Of a stretch of DNA of 64,000 nucleotides, positions 12,474 to 25,572 are shown piece after piece (the stretch's first letter is position 1; each line of letters opens with the position of its first letter). Both the position numbers and the translations under genes were made by a program. Location of the stretch: positions 22,832,501 through 22,896,500 of the forward strand of contig NC_079879.1 of assembly GCF_029227915.1 (NCBI RefSeq), given 5' to 3'. The stretch comes from Hydractinia symbiolongicarpus. Taxonomy: Eukaryota; Cnidaria; Hydrozoa; Anthoathecata; Hydractiniidae. The notes below the pieces were generated by a model. It was not told where the DNA came from and ran no database searches. It saw only the letters and a program-made list of their open reading frames with translations.

Positions 12474-13368
12474 TATTACTGGAGAAATTTTTCTTGTACT
12501 ATTTATTCCTCAATGATGTGTTTAAACACGGAATATAGATTTTAATATTTTTATTTCGGTATCTTTATCTAAGAAATCCTTCCTAGTAAAAATCGCGGCT
12601 TTATTCGGAGTAAATATATTTATTAGACAGTATTAATGTTTATATCTGTTAATTTTTGCACACAGAATGGACCAAACTTTAAATAAAAAATAATTTTAGA
12701 GTAGATTGGAATTTTAGGCTAGTATCTCAAAAATGGGGGCAAATGGACTTCAAGTTTGGTAAAAATATGGTTAACATGTTTGAGTTATGAAACCCATACG
12801 CGGGCCTAATTTTCATGATCATACACCCATATCAGATAAGATTTAGAAAATGTTCCTTGTAAAAGAGTTTAAAGGTTTCCGTGTATAAGCTTACTTATTA
12901 CTAATCAACATTTCAGCTTGAAGCGACTGAGTATACATATAAAAAAAGAAAACAGAAATTATAAACACAGCCATAGCTTCCGACACACATATTGTTGTTT
13001 TATACGAGAAACGCGAAAGTTTAAAATCAATTTGGCGCTTAAAGGCAGCTATGCAAGAATTGGTATATTGTTTACAATTGGTTGTTTTCTGCAAATCCAC
13101 TCGTGTATCATATAAAAATCGCTAAATAGATGTTGATTTCAACAAAAAAAAGGGTTTCTAACTTGTCATTTTATCATAGCAAACGCGCATACAGAAGTCG
13201 AGGTTTATAAAAGAAAGTGAAAAAATAACATTCTCTCTTCCTCTTGATTTCAATACTTGATACCCATACCCACATTGCCATACTACCTGTGGTAAGGCAA
13301 GTTAAATGATGACAGGCCAGCCTCGTTCCCAGGGCTCCTTTTCTTGAGCGCTGTCCGCCATAAAAAAG
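12474..13368. repeat. 895-bp tandem duplication, unit 2
   Basis: Second copy of the preceding unit. It ends inside a complete mini-MITE, whose remaining part follows directly. No gene is visible within it. Confidence 0.9.
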
Positions 13369-13395
13369 TGAAAAAGAGCCCTGGGAACGAGGTTG
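13318..13395. mobile_element. Mini-MITE, 78 bp, CCTCGTTCCCAGGG family
   Basis: The inverted ends are CAGCCTCGTTCCCAGGGCTC and GAGCCCTGGGAACGAGGTTG. It is flanked by ATGACAGGC on the left and ATGACATGC on the right, a 9-bp duplication with one mismatch. Other copies are at 28228, 48917, 62386 and 63026. Confidence 0.8.
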
Positions 13396-16300
13396 ATGAC
13401 ATGCGGTATGTTGTAATAGTTTGCAGAAAGTTATTTGATCGGTTCAAACTTATTTTAAACGGGATTCCTTGTTTAATAATGTATGTACTTTATCGTGAGA
13501 AATTAAATGAGTTGATTTTGTGCTACAAACATTATTGGAACAAGCATTTTCAAATAACTTTTATTATGTTAACGATTGCCGTGAATGTTTTATCTCTTTT
13601 ATTCGTTGTTTACAGGAAGACTTTGTTACTCTATTTTCATCGAAAACAAATTGTCATGCGATAAATAAATATCTATAGAATAATATATAAAATAATCACG
13701 AATGATCTCTTTTGATTCGCAGTGAAAAAAAATTAAGGCGAGTGTAGAAGAAAGCGCGCATGAATTTTATAATCCAAAAATCATCTCTAAGTAATATTTT
13801 TATTACCTGATATATAGATATTTTGGAAGCTCCTATTTTTCTGAATTAAGTGATATAATTTTTTTGAAAAAATATTAAGGTCGTTACCCCAGTCTCTCCT
13901 AACTTATGTTTCTCTTACAAAACAGCTGGATTTTTCTTTGGATTGGCTGGATTCTTTCCAGCCGGGCTGTATCTAAGGGTTTTTACTATTTTGTTTAAAA
14001 TTTTATAGTTTTCTTACTTTTTCATATTTTTCCAAATGCTACATTTTCAACTTGTTTTCTTTCACATTGACGGCTGTAAAAAAATTTAAACACGTTTTTA
14101 CAAAAAGGGTGATATTTTTCTCTTTGGAAGATCATCACAGCGTTATTAGTGAGTAAACATAAGCAAACAAAATAAACAGAGATGCAGATGAAAGTTTTGA
14201 AAAAAAAATTCATAATTAAAAAGTTTAGTATATTTTGCCCTGATTTCACGAAATAAAAATAAACGAAAAAAAATCATTTTTTTCCTTTACTCGCCTTAAC
14301 AACAACAACAACTTTTTGGTGTTACCGTGAGTTATATTTTAAGTGGTTAGCCTCATTAATTTTGAGAGATACACCCTGTCACTTGTTAGGAGTAAGGATC
14401 ACAAAGGCGGTTCTAAAGTGTTTGAAGCTCCCATTTGTATACGAAATGCGCTGAAGAGGAGCTTCACACAAGAAAAAGTAAATGTCACTAAAACAGGATT
14501 ATTTGTTTTTCTATTACAGCATCTATAAAATGTTCGCTATGCTTTGTCTATTATTCTTGATTGGATTTGTTATTTTTACCGATATACTTATGGTATTTAG
14601 CTTGAACCCTGGACAGAATGTAAAATATTTTTATGATACCGGACAAATTATTATATGATGGTTCTATTTAACATTTTTTATTTTGTTTTTAAAGCGTAAT
14701 TAAAACAATAGCTACATTTTCGGTAAATTTGACAAAATTTACTTTCCTTTTTGCCAGAAAATCTTTTCCGGCTGAAAACTCGACACCAACATGAATACAA
14801 GTGTCTCAGTTTTGTCGTCATCCTAATGGGTAGCTTCATAAACGTAGACGCCTGCACTCCGTCGTCATCTAACAAGTACGTGGGAAACTGCTATGCTACT
14901 CAAAAGAGCGGTGCGAAGCACAGAGTGAAGGCGGAAAAAGATCATTGCACGATGTGAACTTTTGCAGTTTGAAAAATGCCAAAACAACGATGAATGCACG
15001 AATAAATCTGAAACCTTTAAATTTTACTGCTCAAGCAGATAAATTCTTATGATTCGTTTGAACTTTTGCTCCACGGTATTTTGTAATAGTGTTTACATTA
15101 TACACACCTTTTTTTATCTAAAATCATTTATTTTTAATGCTAGTAAAACCTTGCCATATTTCCTTTGTTGTTAGTATTTTATTAACGGCGATAGTAGTAA
15201 AGTTTAAATTCGTAAGCAATTTCTTTATATTTACTGTTTTATGGTAAATAGCTTCGTGCCAGGGTTTTTTAAATAAATAAAAGTTATTGCAATTTTTGAG
15301 AAACATCCTTCTTTTTACGTTAGTTTATTACCTTCTGTATTAGTGAATTAACTGGCCAATAACTACAAAATTAACTCCCCTCCACCCCCCTCCCCTTTGT
15401 TACAACATTTTTTTAAGGGGGAGGATAAAATTAGATAAGGAGAGCAAACTATATTTGTTCTATTGTGGTATCCGCGAAACACTGACAGGTATAGAAAACA
15501 AGGAGGGACAAATCAGTGGGAACCCTGGATAGTGATTATATTGTGTCCATACCACTTCAAGGTTGCGCGTAACTAATAATAGCATTATAGTGTTACTTCG
15601 TACAACGGGCGCCTGATTATTACGCGCCATATGTATTGCTGCGTTATTGAACGCAACTGCGCAATATTTGTGAGGTTTGGAGAATAAGGGCGAAACTCAG
15701 CGGGACGATATTTACAACGATCGTCATCAATACTTGAGTTTGATTGGTCGCGATTTTTGTCATGATGACGAAAAGTTGAGTGGATATTCGGGGACTATGG
15801 ATCAGGGGTGCGCGTGTGCTTCCGTGACATTAAAGATGGTACCCTAAGCTTCAAAAGTCCACTGGAACCAGGATAGACTTGAAGGATGAAGAAAAAGTTT
15901 GCTAATTTGCGTAACATTTAGCCTGGTGATATTTTTGTCGTTGTAGTTTATCTAATTCGGTATGTCAGGGCGTTAGCAGGGTGCACTGTCACTGCTTAAA
16001 TCTATGCTGAATTTAAAGCTTAAATTGAAATCTGGTTGACTTTTTTTATAAAAAATCAGTATGAATTCACCGTCTCTGCTGTTTGCTCTTTTTCAGTATT
16101 AAAAAGTAAAGTAAAAGAGTTTATTTAATAGGGCTTTGACCAGAGAAAAATGAATATTTCTCGTTATATAAAGTAAAATAGCTAGCCGGCTAGCCTAACC
16201 AGCGCCCTCCAGTCGATCTGAGCTGATGGAGGGCAGGTTAGTTTGGTCTTGACCAAGGTAATTGGTCACTTTGATCAAGACTGGAACACCTCTCTCTAGC

Positions 16301-16875
16301 ATGGCCACCTCTCTCTAACATGGCCACAATACACCTCTTCACAGTTTGAGTTGCTCACTGTGTATTATAAAAAGGAAGTAAACAGTGGATTTAATAAGGC
16401 TTTGCATTATTGATATTTTTCATTTCCTGAAGAAATAAATAGTCTCATTGCATAAAAATTTAGTGTGTTATTGCCAGTAACCCTACATAAAACATATGTA
16501 AAGGAATTGTAACTTTTGGCTTTAAAGTTTTTTACAAAAACAGCCTTCTTAATTTATATATACCAGTTTACTTCCTTTTTTCAATTCTCAATAAGAGCAT
16601 GGTAACAAAAGAAAGATTTAGTTAAGCAATGGTTAACTGAAACTGTGAACTTGTGTATTGATTTCCCTCTTCGTTAGCTCATCGTTAGCTGATTTTTTTA
16701 TATATTTTTTTCTGCTAACAGTGAGAAGAGTTCACTTTCAGCAGTCTTCAAAGGAAGCCAATATAAATTGTGCTTAAAGCGATTAATGTTTTTAAAAATA
16801 GTAGTATGTTTCGTTGTGAAAGGTCACTTCAAAAGTAAAATGGCTGACAAAATTAAAAAAAATGACATTTCAAGA
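13396..16875. other. Intergenic, mostly unremarkable; hairpin at ~16200
   Basis: No convincing exon. A short cysteine-containing frame at about 14770-14957 lacks an in-frame upstream ATG. A C-rich patch lies near 15379. At 16200-16340 a GCCCTCCA...TGGAGGGC hairpin is followed by two copies of ACCTCTCTCTA(G/A)CATGGCC. The rest is plain AT-rich sequence. Confidence 0.4.
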
Positions 16876-17433
16876 AGGGGAAGAGTTGGTTCAGGGTGAA
16901 AGATTTTTCCTGCCTTTTTGACCCAAGTTGTTTCCTTTTTGGTAATTTTGGCAATTCCGCTTTTTCAAGGCTACTTCGTCTTCTCGAAGTAGTAATAAAA
17001 ACAAGACTTTCTTTCTATCTTTTTTTTATTCTTTCTTGCATTAATTTTGGCTACAAAAGAGCTAGCAATGCACCATAGTTTGAACATCATCATCATCATT
17101 CTCGGCTTAACGTCCGTTTTCCATGATATAGCATGGGTGGGACGGGGTATTTTAATGACCCTATTCCAATCTGATCTAGACTGTGTTAGATCTTCCTCTG
17201 TATCAAGTCTGTCCTTATAACCTCCTGCCAAGTCTTTCTCGGTCTGCCTCTGGGCTTTGCTCTAGGAACTATCAAGTCTCTACACTTTCTTACCCAATTA
17301 TCCTCCTCCATTCTTTACAAGCGCCCCAGCTGATTCAATCTTCTTATCTGGATAACGTCTTTAATCCTATGGATATTTAGCCTGCTTCTTAGCTCATCTG
17401 AACTCTTTCTGTCTCTCAGACTGTCATTGTATG
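16876..17433. repeat. 558-bp tandem duplication, unit 1 (contains LINE 3' end)
   Basis: Repeats at an offset of 558 with very few differences (for example near 17331 and 17396). Its first part is flanking sequence and its second part (from the CATCATCATCATCATT tract at about 17086) is the 3' end of the minus-strand LINE. The duplication therefore happened after the LINE inserted. Confidence 0.9.
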
Positions 17434-17986
17434 AGGGGAAGAGTTGGTTCAGGGTGAAAGATTTTTCCTGCCTTTTTGACCCAAGTTGTTTCCTTTTTGG
17501 TAATTTTGGCAATTCCGCTTTTTCAAGGCTACTTCGTCTTCTCGAAGTAGTAATAAAAACAAGACTTTCTTTCTATCTTTTTTTTATTCTTTCTTGCATT
17601 AATTTTGGCTACAAAAGAGCTAGCAATGCACCATAGTTTGAACATCATCATCATCATTCTCGGCTTAACGTCCGTTTTCCATGATATAGCATGGGTGGGA
17701 CGGGGTATTTTAATGACCCTATTCCAATCTGATCTAGACTGTGTTAGATCTTCCTCTGTATCAAGTCTGTCCTTATAACCTCCTGCCAAGTCTTTCTCGG
17801 TCTGCCTCTGGGCTTTGCTCTAGGAACTATCAAGTCTCTACACTTTCTTACCCAATTATCCTCCTCCATTCTTTACAAGCGCCCCAGCCGATTCAATCTT
17901 CTTATCTGGATAACGTCTTTAATCCTATGGATATTTAGCCTGCTTCTTAGCTCGTCTGAACTCTTTCTGTCTCTCAGACTGTCATT
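17434..17986. repeat. 558-bp tandem duplication, unit 2
   Basis: Second copy, continuous on its right with the rest of the LINE. Similarity ends at CTGTCATT (17986). Confidence 0.9.
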
Positions 17987-18973
17987 ACACATCCACCTAA
18001 CCATTCTCATATCATTCCTTTCTAAACGGTCAAGATCTTCCTGCTTCACTGCCCATGTCTTCTATCGTACAACATAACACTTCTGACACAGTCCTCATAC
18101 AACCTACCTTTTACCTCAATTGACAAGACTCTGCTAGTCAACAAAGGAAGTAACTCTCTGAACTTTTTCCAAGCAGAACCTATCCTGCAAGTGACACTTC
18201 TTCCAACACCCCCTTCACTGCCCAACATATCACCTAAGTAACAAGTTCTTCTATCTCTAACGAGCCACTGTTGTACATCATTAAAACTGGAAATACTTCA
18301 TTCTCTATAATCTCACCTTTGCAACGCTTGCATACAAACTGAATGTCAGCTCTTAACCTCCCACCAATACTACTGCACTTCTTATGTACCCAATGCTTGC
18401 AAGTCTGACAAAAAATTGAGTTACTAACTAACCCCTTTCCTGCAAACTCCACAAGGCCACTTTCCAACTACAAGGTCACACTTGGCTGTAATGCTACTAA
18501 TCATGACTTTAGACTTTGCTGTGTTCACCCTTAGCCCTTTTTCTTCTAGTCCTTTCTTCCACTTCTCAAACTTTTCAACTAACTCTTCCATCGACTCTGC
18601 TATGAGAACCATATCATCTGGATACAATAACTCCCATGGACAACCTGTTCTGAACTCCATTGACAGCGCTTCTAAGACTAGAAGAAACAACAAAGGACTA
18701 AGTACAGAACCCTGATGTACACCAACATTTACACTAAATTCATCACTAAATGAATCGTTAATCCTGACACGACTTCTAGCATTCCTGTACATAGACTGTA
18801 CCATCGTTACTAGCCACTCATCCACATCTAATTTTCTCATAGCCCACCAAATAACTTTACGTGGCACTCTATCAAAAGCTTTCTCTGAATCTATAAAGGC
18901 AAAATAAAGATTCTTTCTCTTTCCTAAATACTTTTCCTGAAGCTGTCTGAGTAAAAGTACCCACAGCTCAAAA
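17644..18973 (-). mobile_element. 5'-truncated LINE (non-LTR retrotransposon) with internal zinc-knuckle motif, disabled
   Basis: Minus-strand remains of a reverse transcriptase. Visible motifs are FIDSEKAFDRVPR, VGVHQGSVLSPLLF and the catalytic-box variant LYPDD in place of the usual YADD. Next comes a cysteine-rich PHD-like stretch (CGVC, then CQTCKHWVHKKC and CKRC), then a basic C-terminal part (LLPLLTSR, MVRWMC, RGRPRKTW) and a (CAT)n tail. The protein frame shifts around 18430-18470 and is interrupted again near 18047. The 5' end is lost at about 18970. This layout is common in LINEs of cnidarians and sponges. It is no longer functional. Confidence 0.85.
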
Positions 18974-19117
18974 ATTAAAATCAGCTAACACACAATGTGC
19001 ACTATGGTTAGCTCATCCTTAGCCCATAGTGAGAACCAAGCTTAAATACCATATTTAAGTTCCATCATAAACTGACTTGCTTAATGGCCTGCAACGTTGT
19101 TTTTTTATGGTGTTCTA

Positions 19118-19431
<314 letters not shown>

Positions 19432-19516
19432 TGTATATAATTTTTAAAAACAGTGAAGCGTTGGTATTTTTCATCACATGTTTTAATTTTTAGTGAACTG
19501 ATGAAAATTGGAAAAA

Positions 19517-21891
19517 ATGTTTCCATGTGTTAAAACATTTGGAGAGATTTTTCAACTAATTAGGTTTTATCAACCTGTGTTAACTGTAAAAGTACTTTCA
19601 AGAACTGTTAACACAACTTCTAAACGATGCCTTAGCTTGTCATACTGTCAACATGCCTTGAAGTCAACAAGACGTACCACTGAAGAGTTGAAAGAAGATG
19701 AGCAGGAAGAAGATGATTGCAATGGTGAAAAGGATCCATTTTTAAGAAACGAAATAAAAAAGTTCAATTTGGGTAAGTTTACCTGCTTTTAATGCAATTA
19801 AAAGTTAACTTTTCTTTCGTTTTATATATAGTAAACAAACTACTGGCTACAAAGAAATCAGGAGAAACGTAAAGAAACCTCACTATATTTATCTTAAAGT
19901 GAACTTTTAAAAACTTTGAAAAGGATAAATACATTTTGACTTAATGTTTCTAACAGTTGTGTAATATTCATCAAGTTACATATTGTTAACTCAACTATAA
20001 GCTCTCTGTTAACAATAATTCTGCTTTTGGGTTTATTTTCTATTGCTACCTTACATAAATTCTTTTGTGTATTATAAACCATACTTTTAAACATCATTCT
20101 AGTAAAAAAATGGGGTTAGCATATAATTTGAAATGTTCCTGGTTAACCTGGATAGATTTTAAGGAAATGTTTGGAAAAATAAGACTTTCAAAGGATGAAA
20201 CCAGCTACTTTAAAAAGCATTTAAAGTAAATAAAAATTCTGGTTTGTCCATATAGGCATACTTTTAACTTATTGAAATGTTTTAAGATCAAGGTTAAATG
20301 TGAGAAAATCAGGGTTATATATATTTAGGATTGTCTATTTTTAGGAAACATGGGGTCTCATTGCATATATATACCTTATGTGATACATACACATATATAC
20401 AAATACAAGTTGAGATCACCTCTTTCATATGTTTATAATAAATAAATTCCATATAAGTGGGTAAGAGGTTAAGATGTAAGAGTTGCATTTTATGATATAT
20501 GCTCATTGAATGTCCTTGGTAGTTATGCATATTTTTATTTTAATGCAAAATATATTTTTTCATTTATTTGTATCTTTAAGAAAAGAAACATAAGCATTCA
20601 GGTGAAAAATTGAACTAAATAGAGCTAATGATGTGTTTTGTGGAGCCAAAGAGTTATTGTGAATTTTATAATAGTAAACCTAGAATATTCACTTGTTGTA
20701 AGATGTTAACTTTTTTTAAGCTTGTTTATGTAGTAATATTACTAGATGCATCTATGATCTTATCTGTGAAAATTTCTGGTTTACACAACTTTGTTTTTCG
20801 CTTCTATGTTGTTTTAAGTCAGTTTTCTTCATTGTATTGCTTGACCCGACTGATAGTAAACATGGATCTTGACATTCTCTCAAATTTTGTTAGGAAAACG
20901 TTGGCTTGCAAGGATGATGGGAGAAGACCCTGACAATTTTACCCAGGAGGACATAGATGCAGCCATCCAGTATTTGCTACCGAGTCACTTATTTGCAAAG
21001 GATGCCAGACCTATGCTGAAACATCCGTATGAAATATTTCCGAGATCAAAAGAATCCCAAGTTTGTATAATATTTTTTTGTACAGAACGCTGTATATAAA
21101 TCTTTTCTATTTTGTTTTACTTATTTGCCTTTAAGTTTGATGAGTATGGTCGACCCTTTTCGAGTGCGTTTTATACTGGTAGTCCAAAGTATTACGACCT
21201 CACGTTTCGTGTTTGGGAGGTCATGGAAATTCTAAACACTGAACCATCTGTTGAGGCTAAAAACCCTTCATCAAGCGGAACTTCGACTGTAAATGATGGA
21301 AAGTTAATGCAGTGGATGAAAAAGTTTCAGTTAGAACAAAAACTTGATGAGAATTTGAACGACAAATTGTACGACACTATAATGTTCCGTTTAAAGAAAT
21401 TAGCCACACATGAACGTTCGGGTGAAATTCAGGAGTTCTTACAGGAATACCAGGTTCCGGTTTATACGCCGGGCAAAGAGGATTTAAAAGAAGTTGACGT
21501 GTATGGAAATGCTGCTCGTGCCATGGGTTACAGAAAAACTGCTATAGCCGAGGTGGTCGTGAAGGAAGGGACTGGTATGATAACTGTCAATAATATTCCG
21601 CTATTAGATTTTTTCCACTTGAGGAACGATCGAGAACAAGTCATGTACCCTCTTTTAGTAATCAACAATCTAAACAGATTTGATATTGAAGCACATGTAA
21701 TCGGTGGCGGGACGTCTGGTAAGTCCGGTGCAATAAGACTAGGTATAAGCCGGGCTATTGCTGCCTTACGTCCAGAGTATTTTGATGCATTGAATGGTGC
21801 TAATCTGTTGATACGTGACCGTCGTCAAAAAGAAAGAAAGAAGCCCGGTCGAAAAAAGGCACGAAAAGGTTTTCAATGGGTCAAACGATAG
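19517..21891 (+). CDS. MRPS9: Mitochondrial small ribosomal subunit protein uS9m
   Basis: Structural protein of the mitochondrial 28S ribosomal subunit, made in the cytosol and imported. The three exons are 19517-19772, 20894-21060 and 21136-21891, giving 392 residues, close to the length known for animal MRPS9. The N-terminus ([20 protein letters not shown]) is basic/hydrophobic, as expected of a targeting sequence, and is followed by an acidic linker. Exon 2 starts [12 protein letters not shown] and exon 3 [12 protein letters not shown]. The C-terminal universal S9 domain is unmistakable: [29 protein letters not shown] and a basic tail ending [14 protein letters not shown]. The start is the in-frame ATG 23 nt after a TTTTTAG acceptor. 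An out-of-frame upstream ATG at 19501 opens a 10-codon frame. All intron phases agree. Confidence 0.95.
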
Positions 21892-24800
21892 TTTTTATTT
21901 ATATATATATATATATACTTTTTAAATTTTTTTTATGTGCGGTTTGTTTTTGTAACCTTTTTTTCGAGAAATGATGTAATCTTCAAAATTCGCGCCAAAC
22001 TTAACTAAAAGTTTTAAAAATAATACTGCAATATAACCTACTGCAAATATTTATTTCACAAAAGTTGACTCAAAAGATTTAAAAGTTGCACATGTTAGAA
22101 ACAAAATGGGTCAAATGGAATATTCGCTGACAAGAATGGTTTTCTGCGGACCTGTAGAGGTGTTACTTATCGGGAGATAACTATGTCTCGGTCTTTTTTG
22201 CACCAAAACGTAAAATAAGAATTTAAATGGCTTCGTGCGTGACAATTGCTGCGAAAATAATATTCGGAGTCAATTTGGGCTGAAATTTTATACTAACGAA
22301 TCTGAGGTTTCAAGAATATGAAACTCAGAAAAATTACCATGATAAAAGTGCGTTACACAAAACCTGGAACTTAATAAAAAACAAGATAGGGACACAGTAG
22401 AAAGCTTAACAAATTCTTTTTTATTTGTGATAACAAAAATATCCTTAAAAGTTGCCTGCTGTTGCTATTCCATGATCGCGCCCTGCTCCCCACTGTCGAT
22501 TCGTTAAACGAATTAGGTTTTTACTTATTTTGCATTGCAAATTTTTTATCAAAAGTATTATCAAATTTATGAGAGGATGTTTCTTCTCACGTTGTGTGTT
22601 TTTTTCGTGCTTATAATTTTTTTCTTTCAACGATGTCTTTATTATTTTTGTCACCAGGCGTTTCTATTGTTTTGACGCTATGTGCGCAAATGATGTCTCC
22701 TGGCGATGTGCCTACATGGACTGCCTTTTTAAAGAAAACCTTTTGTATCGAAGTGTGGTTGATGAGAAATCCAATTGTAAAAAAATAGCTGTCTATCAAC
22801 AACTGGCTTTAAATTTTTTATTTTGCAGTTGTTTGCGAAACTGGCTAACGGTTCACTTACTTCACTTAAAAGAGACTTTTGCAACTTTTGAGTCTGTTTG
22901 CGAATTCTTAACTTGCGAAATGTTAACATTTTTTTTAAAGAACCCGAGATTTCGCCGACAATCCTTGCCATCATCTACCTCCATTACGATGAACTTCAGC
23001 GCTACCGGGTGGGAATTCTAATGCTCTTTTATACGGGCCTTGTCTTGATATCTCAAACATAAGTGGTCACGTGTTATTGCCAATAGACGGCATGTCGACC
23101 CTTGATGCGACACCGAAGGTTAAGAAATTTTTTTAACTTTAATTTTGTGCCGACAGTTAGAAGATAGATTGTATTCCCATTTTAACCTGGCTCTTAATTT
23201 TATCATAGAACGTTTTAAATTTATTTTATATATATATAAGAGACGTCGGTGAAAGTTTAAATATCAGAATTCCTGGAATTACCACATATAGTTTGACTGA
23301 GTTTTAATCAAAAAAAGAATCAAGGAAAAATATCAACAATCATTGAAATAAAGCGTGAAAAATAGTTAAGAAGTTGCATGTCACGTATGAAAAAGATCGG
23401 AATTATAAAAACATCAAATGTAAAAATATAAACAAACATATGTTTACTTGACAGTCAAGAAACCAGACAAACATTTTATTTCAGTTAAGGTCATGGTAGC
23501 AAGGCCGCTTATTTTTTCTCAAGATACATGCGCAATCTCATTTTTTACGCAAGGAAAAATTTCGGTAAAAATCTTTCTCTTCCATTGCTGCGAGACTCCA
23601 CATAATAAATTCTCTTCACAACAATATCTGTTGTTTTGGCACGCCTTTCTTATCAAGTTTTATTCTCCTTCAAAAATTAATTTATAATGCATTCAATCCT
23701 AATCGAGTCATTGTTGTTTAGTGAGGGGAGTAAAGAAATGCTTTATTGACAATACAAAATGAATAAAAACTTATTTTGCAATAGGAGTTTCTTAAACAAT
23801 TTTAAATTGTATTATTTTGGACCACCTCGAAAATTGTTTTTAACTGTTATATCTTTGCCTGCAATTGTGCTAACCATATGATTGTAAACTTGCCGAAAAA
23901 CAGCGTGTGAAAAACAGTATAGGCCAATGTCCCTAAAATGGTATAAGTTCCGTACTCTACCACGTATCGTAGGGAAACAGGTGGGTCATTTTGAGTGAGT
24001 TTTGTCCTCTAAAATTCCTTCTAATGACCAGGAGTGTCATTTAAGAATATTTTTGACAATTTCTTACTTACTCCTATTTTTGTCATATTTGTAAATAGGG
24101 AAGATTAAAATAAGACAAAACTATTTTCCCAACTAGTCCATAAATTTGTCCCCTTCCCCCTTTTGATTCGCGAAATCCCGACCGTTCACGCTAAATCACT
24201 TTACAACTTTTTTTCATTTTTGAGCATGATTTTACCCTTCTACTCCTCATTTTCGTCAGTTAATAGACTGTGTTCGAAGTTGTTGTCTAGAAACTGTAAC
24301 ATAACCAAATTTATTCTTCTTTAACGTCACAACTTTGGAACTGGGACAGTTTTTTCATTCATACATCTAAAAATAACGATTTGAAAAGATTGTTAACGTG
24401 GTGTTAAGACTTGCTCTCCGAAATTTGTGTGATTTTGTTTGTTTAACGATGATTGGATCATATTTTTAGAACTATTTCACCTTTCACAGTGGATGTCGTG
24501 GAAACAACAACAAATTGTTTTATCTTTTTTATATCTTATCTTTTTTCCACTTTTTTTTTGTTATTACTTTTTCTTTGTTTTTTATTTCATTGTTATCAAA
24601 GGAACCATGCATTCCGGATATCCATCATATACTATATGAAGAAATAAATGAATCGAAATTGTAATAGAAGAAACAAAACCAGACAAGAAGTAAAAAGGAC
24701 ACGAATCTTTATGCAGTAAGTTTGAAATATATAAATATATATTTTTTCATTAAATTTTAAAGAAAATTAGTGTGTTCTTTAATACAAAAACATTTGCGAG

Positions 24801-25572
24801 AAATTTCGCGGTTTCTTTTATCAAACGCGAAATTTCATTGAACAAATTTGTTGGAATGATATATGGAACTATGTAAACTGGTCATTAAATCATATTCGGA
24901 TTTTCAATACTTTGACAATTTCAAAAGGAAACATGCGCAAGAGGCCAGCATAGCAAAGGTTCAGGTAATTTAAACAACCGCGGATAAATGGGGAACTCAT
25001 TGTTTCTTTCGTTTCTCTCCCGGCAGTTAAACCATTCAAATCTTTCTCTAATTCGAACTCTATTTTTTCCGGTAAATTTTTCATTCACGGAGAGTCAACT
25101 ACAGAAAACTTAAATTTTACTTAACGCGATAAAAAAATCTGTGAAATCGCAGTTAATTTACAAGTTTTTTATTTTACAAGTTATTTATTTATATATGTAT
25201 ATATTTTATATGACAAAGTATCTGGCAATACTTATCTGCAATATTTCAGATAAGGCTTAAAAACTAATTATTAACCCGTGGAAAAATCCATGGTTTTTAC
25301 CCGTCGTGTATATTCCAATCCTTAGATTACCTGTCGCATATAAACCAAACATCGTTATTTCGTACATCCTTAGCGCTAAAATTAAGCGATCTGGCTACCA
25401 TTTTTAAAAGAGTATTATTAATATAGAGATTTGGCTTCATTCCATTTCAAATAGGACCTTCAAAAAGCGAAAATTTCTTGATTTGTATCTATGATTGATT
25501 CTTGAGCCAAAATTGTATTTGTGTTTAATTGTCAATGATTTGTATTCACCTTTTTTTAGAAACAAAATAAGA
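21892..25572. other. Intergenic between MRPS9 and the peptide gene
   Basis: AT-rich sequence with a TATATA run just after the MRPS9 stop. Overlapping short frames on both strands at 22600-23020 show no family resemblance, signal peptide or splice logic. I find no RNA gene or transposon. Confidence 0.4.

Noticed and set aside
11996-13115. Identical 65-69 residue frames on both strands in each 895-bp unit
   Set aside because: Identity follows from the recent duplication, not selection. No family, signal peptide or splice context supports coding.
14751-14957. Possible small secreted cysteine-containing exon (hydrophobic run then CTPSSSNKY... with three Cys)
   Set aside because: No in-frame ATG before the hydrophobic part and no identifiable upstream exon.
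22600-23021. Overlapping frames on both strands suggesting a gene after MRPS9
   Set aside because: Frames contradict each other, with no domain, signal peptide or credible splice sites.
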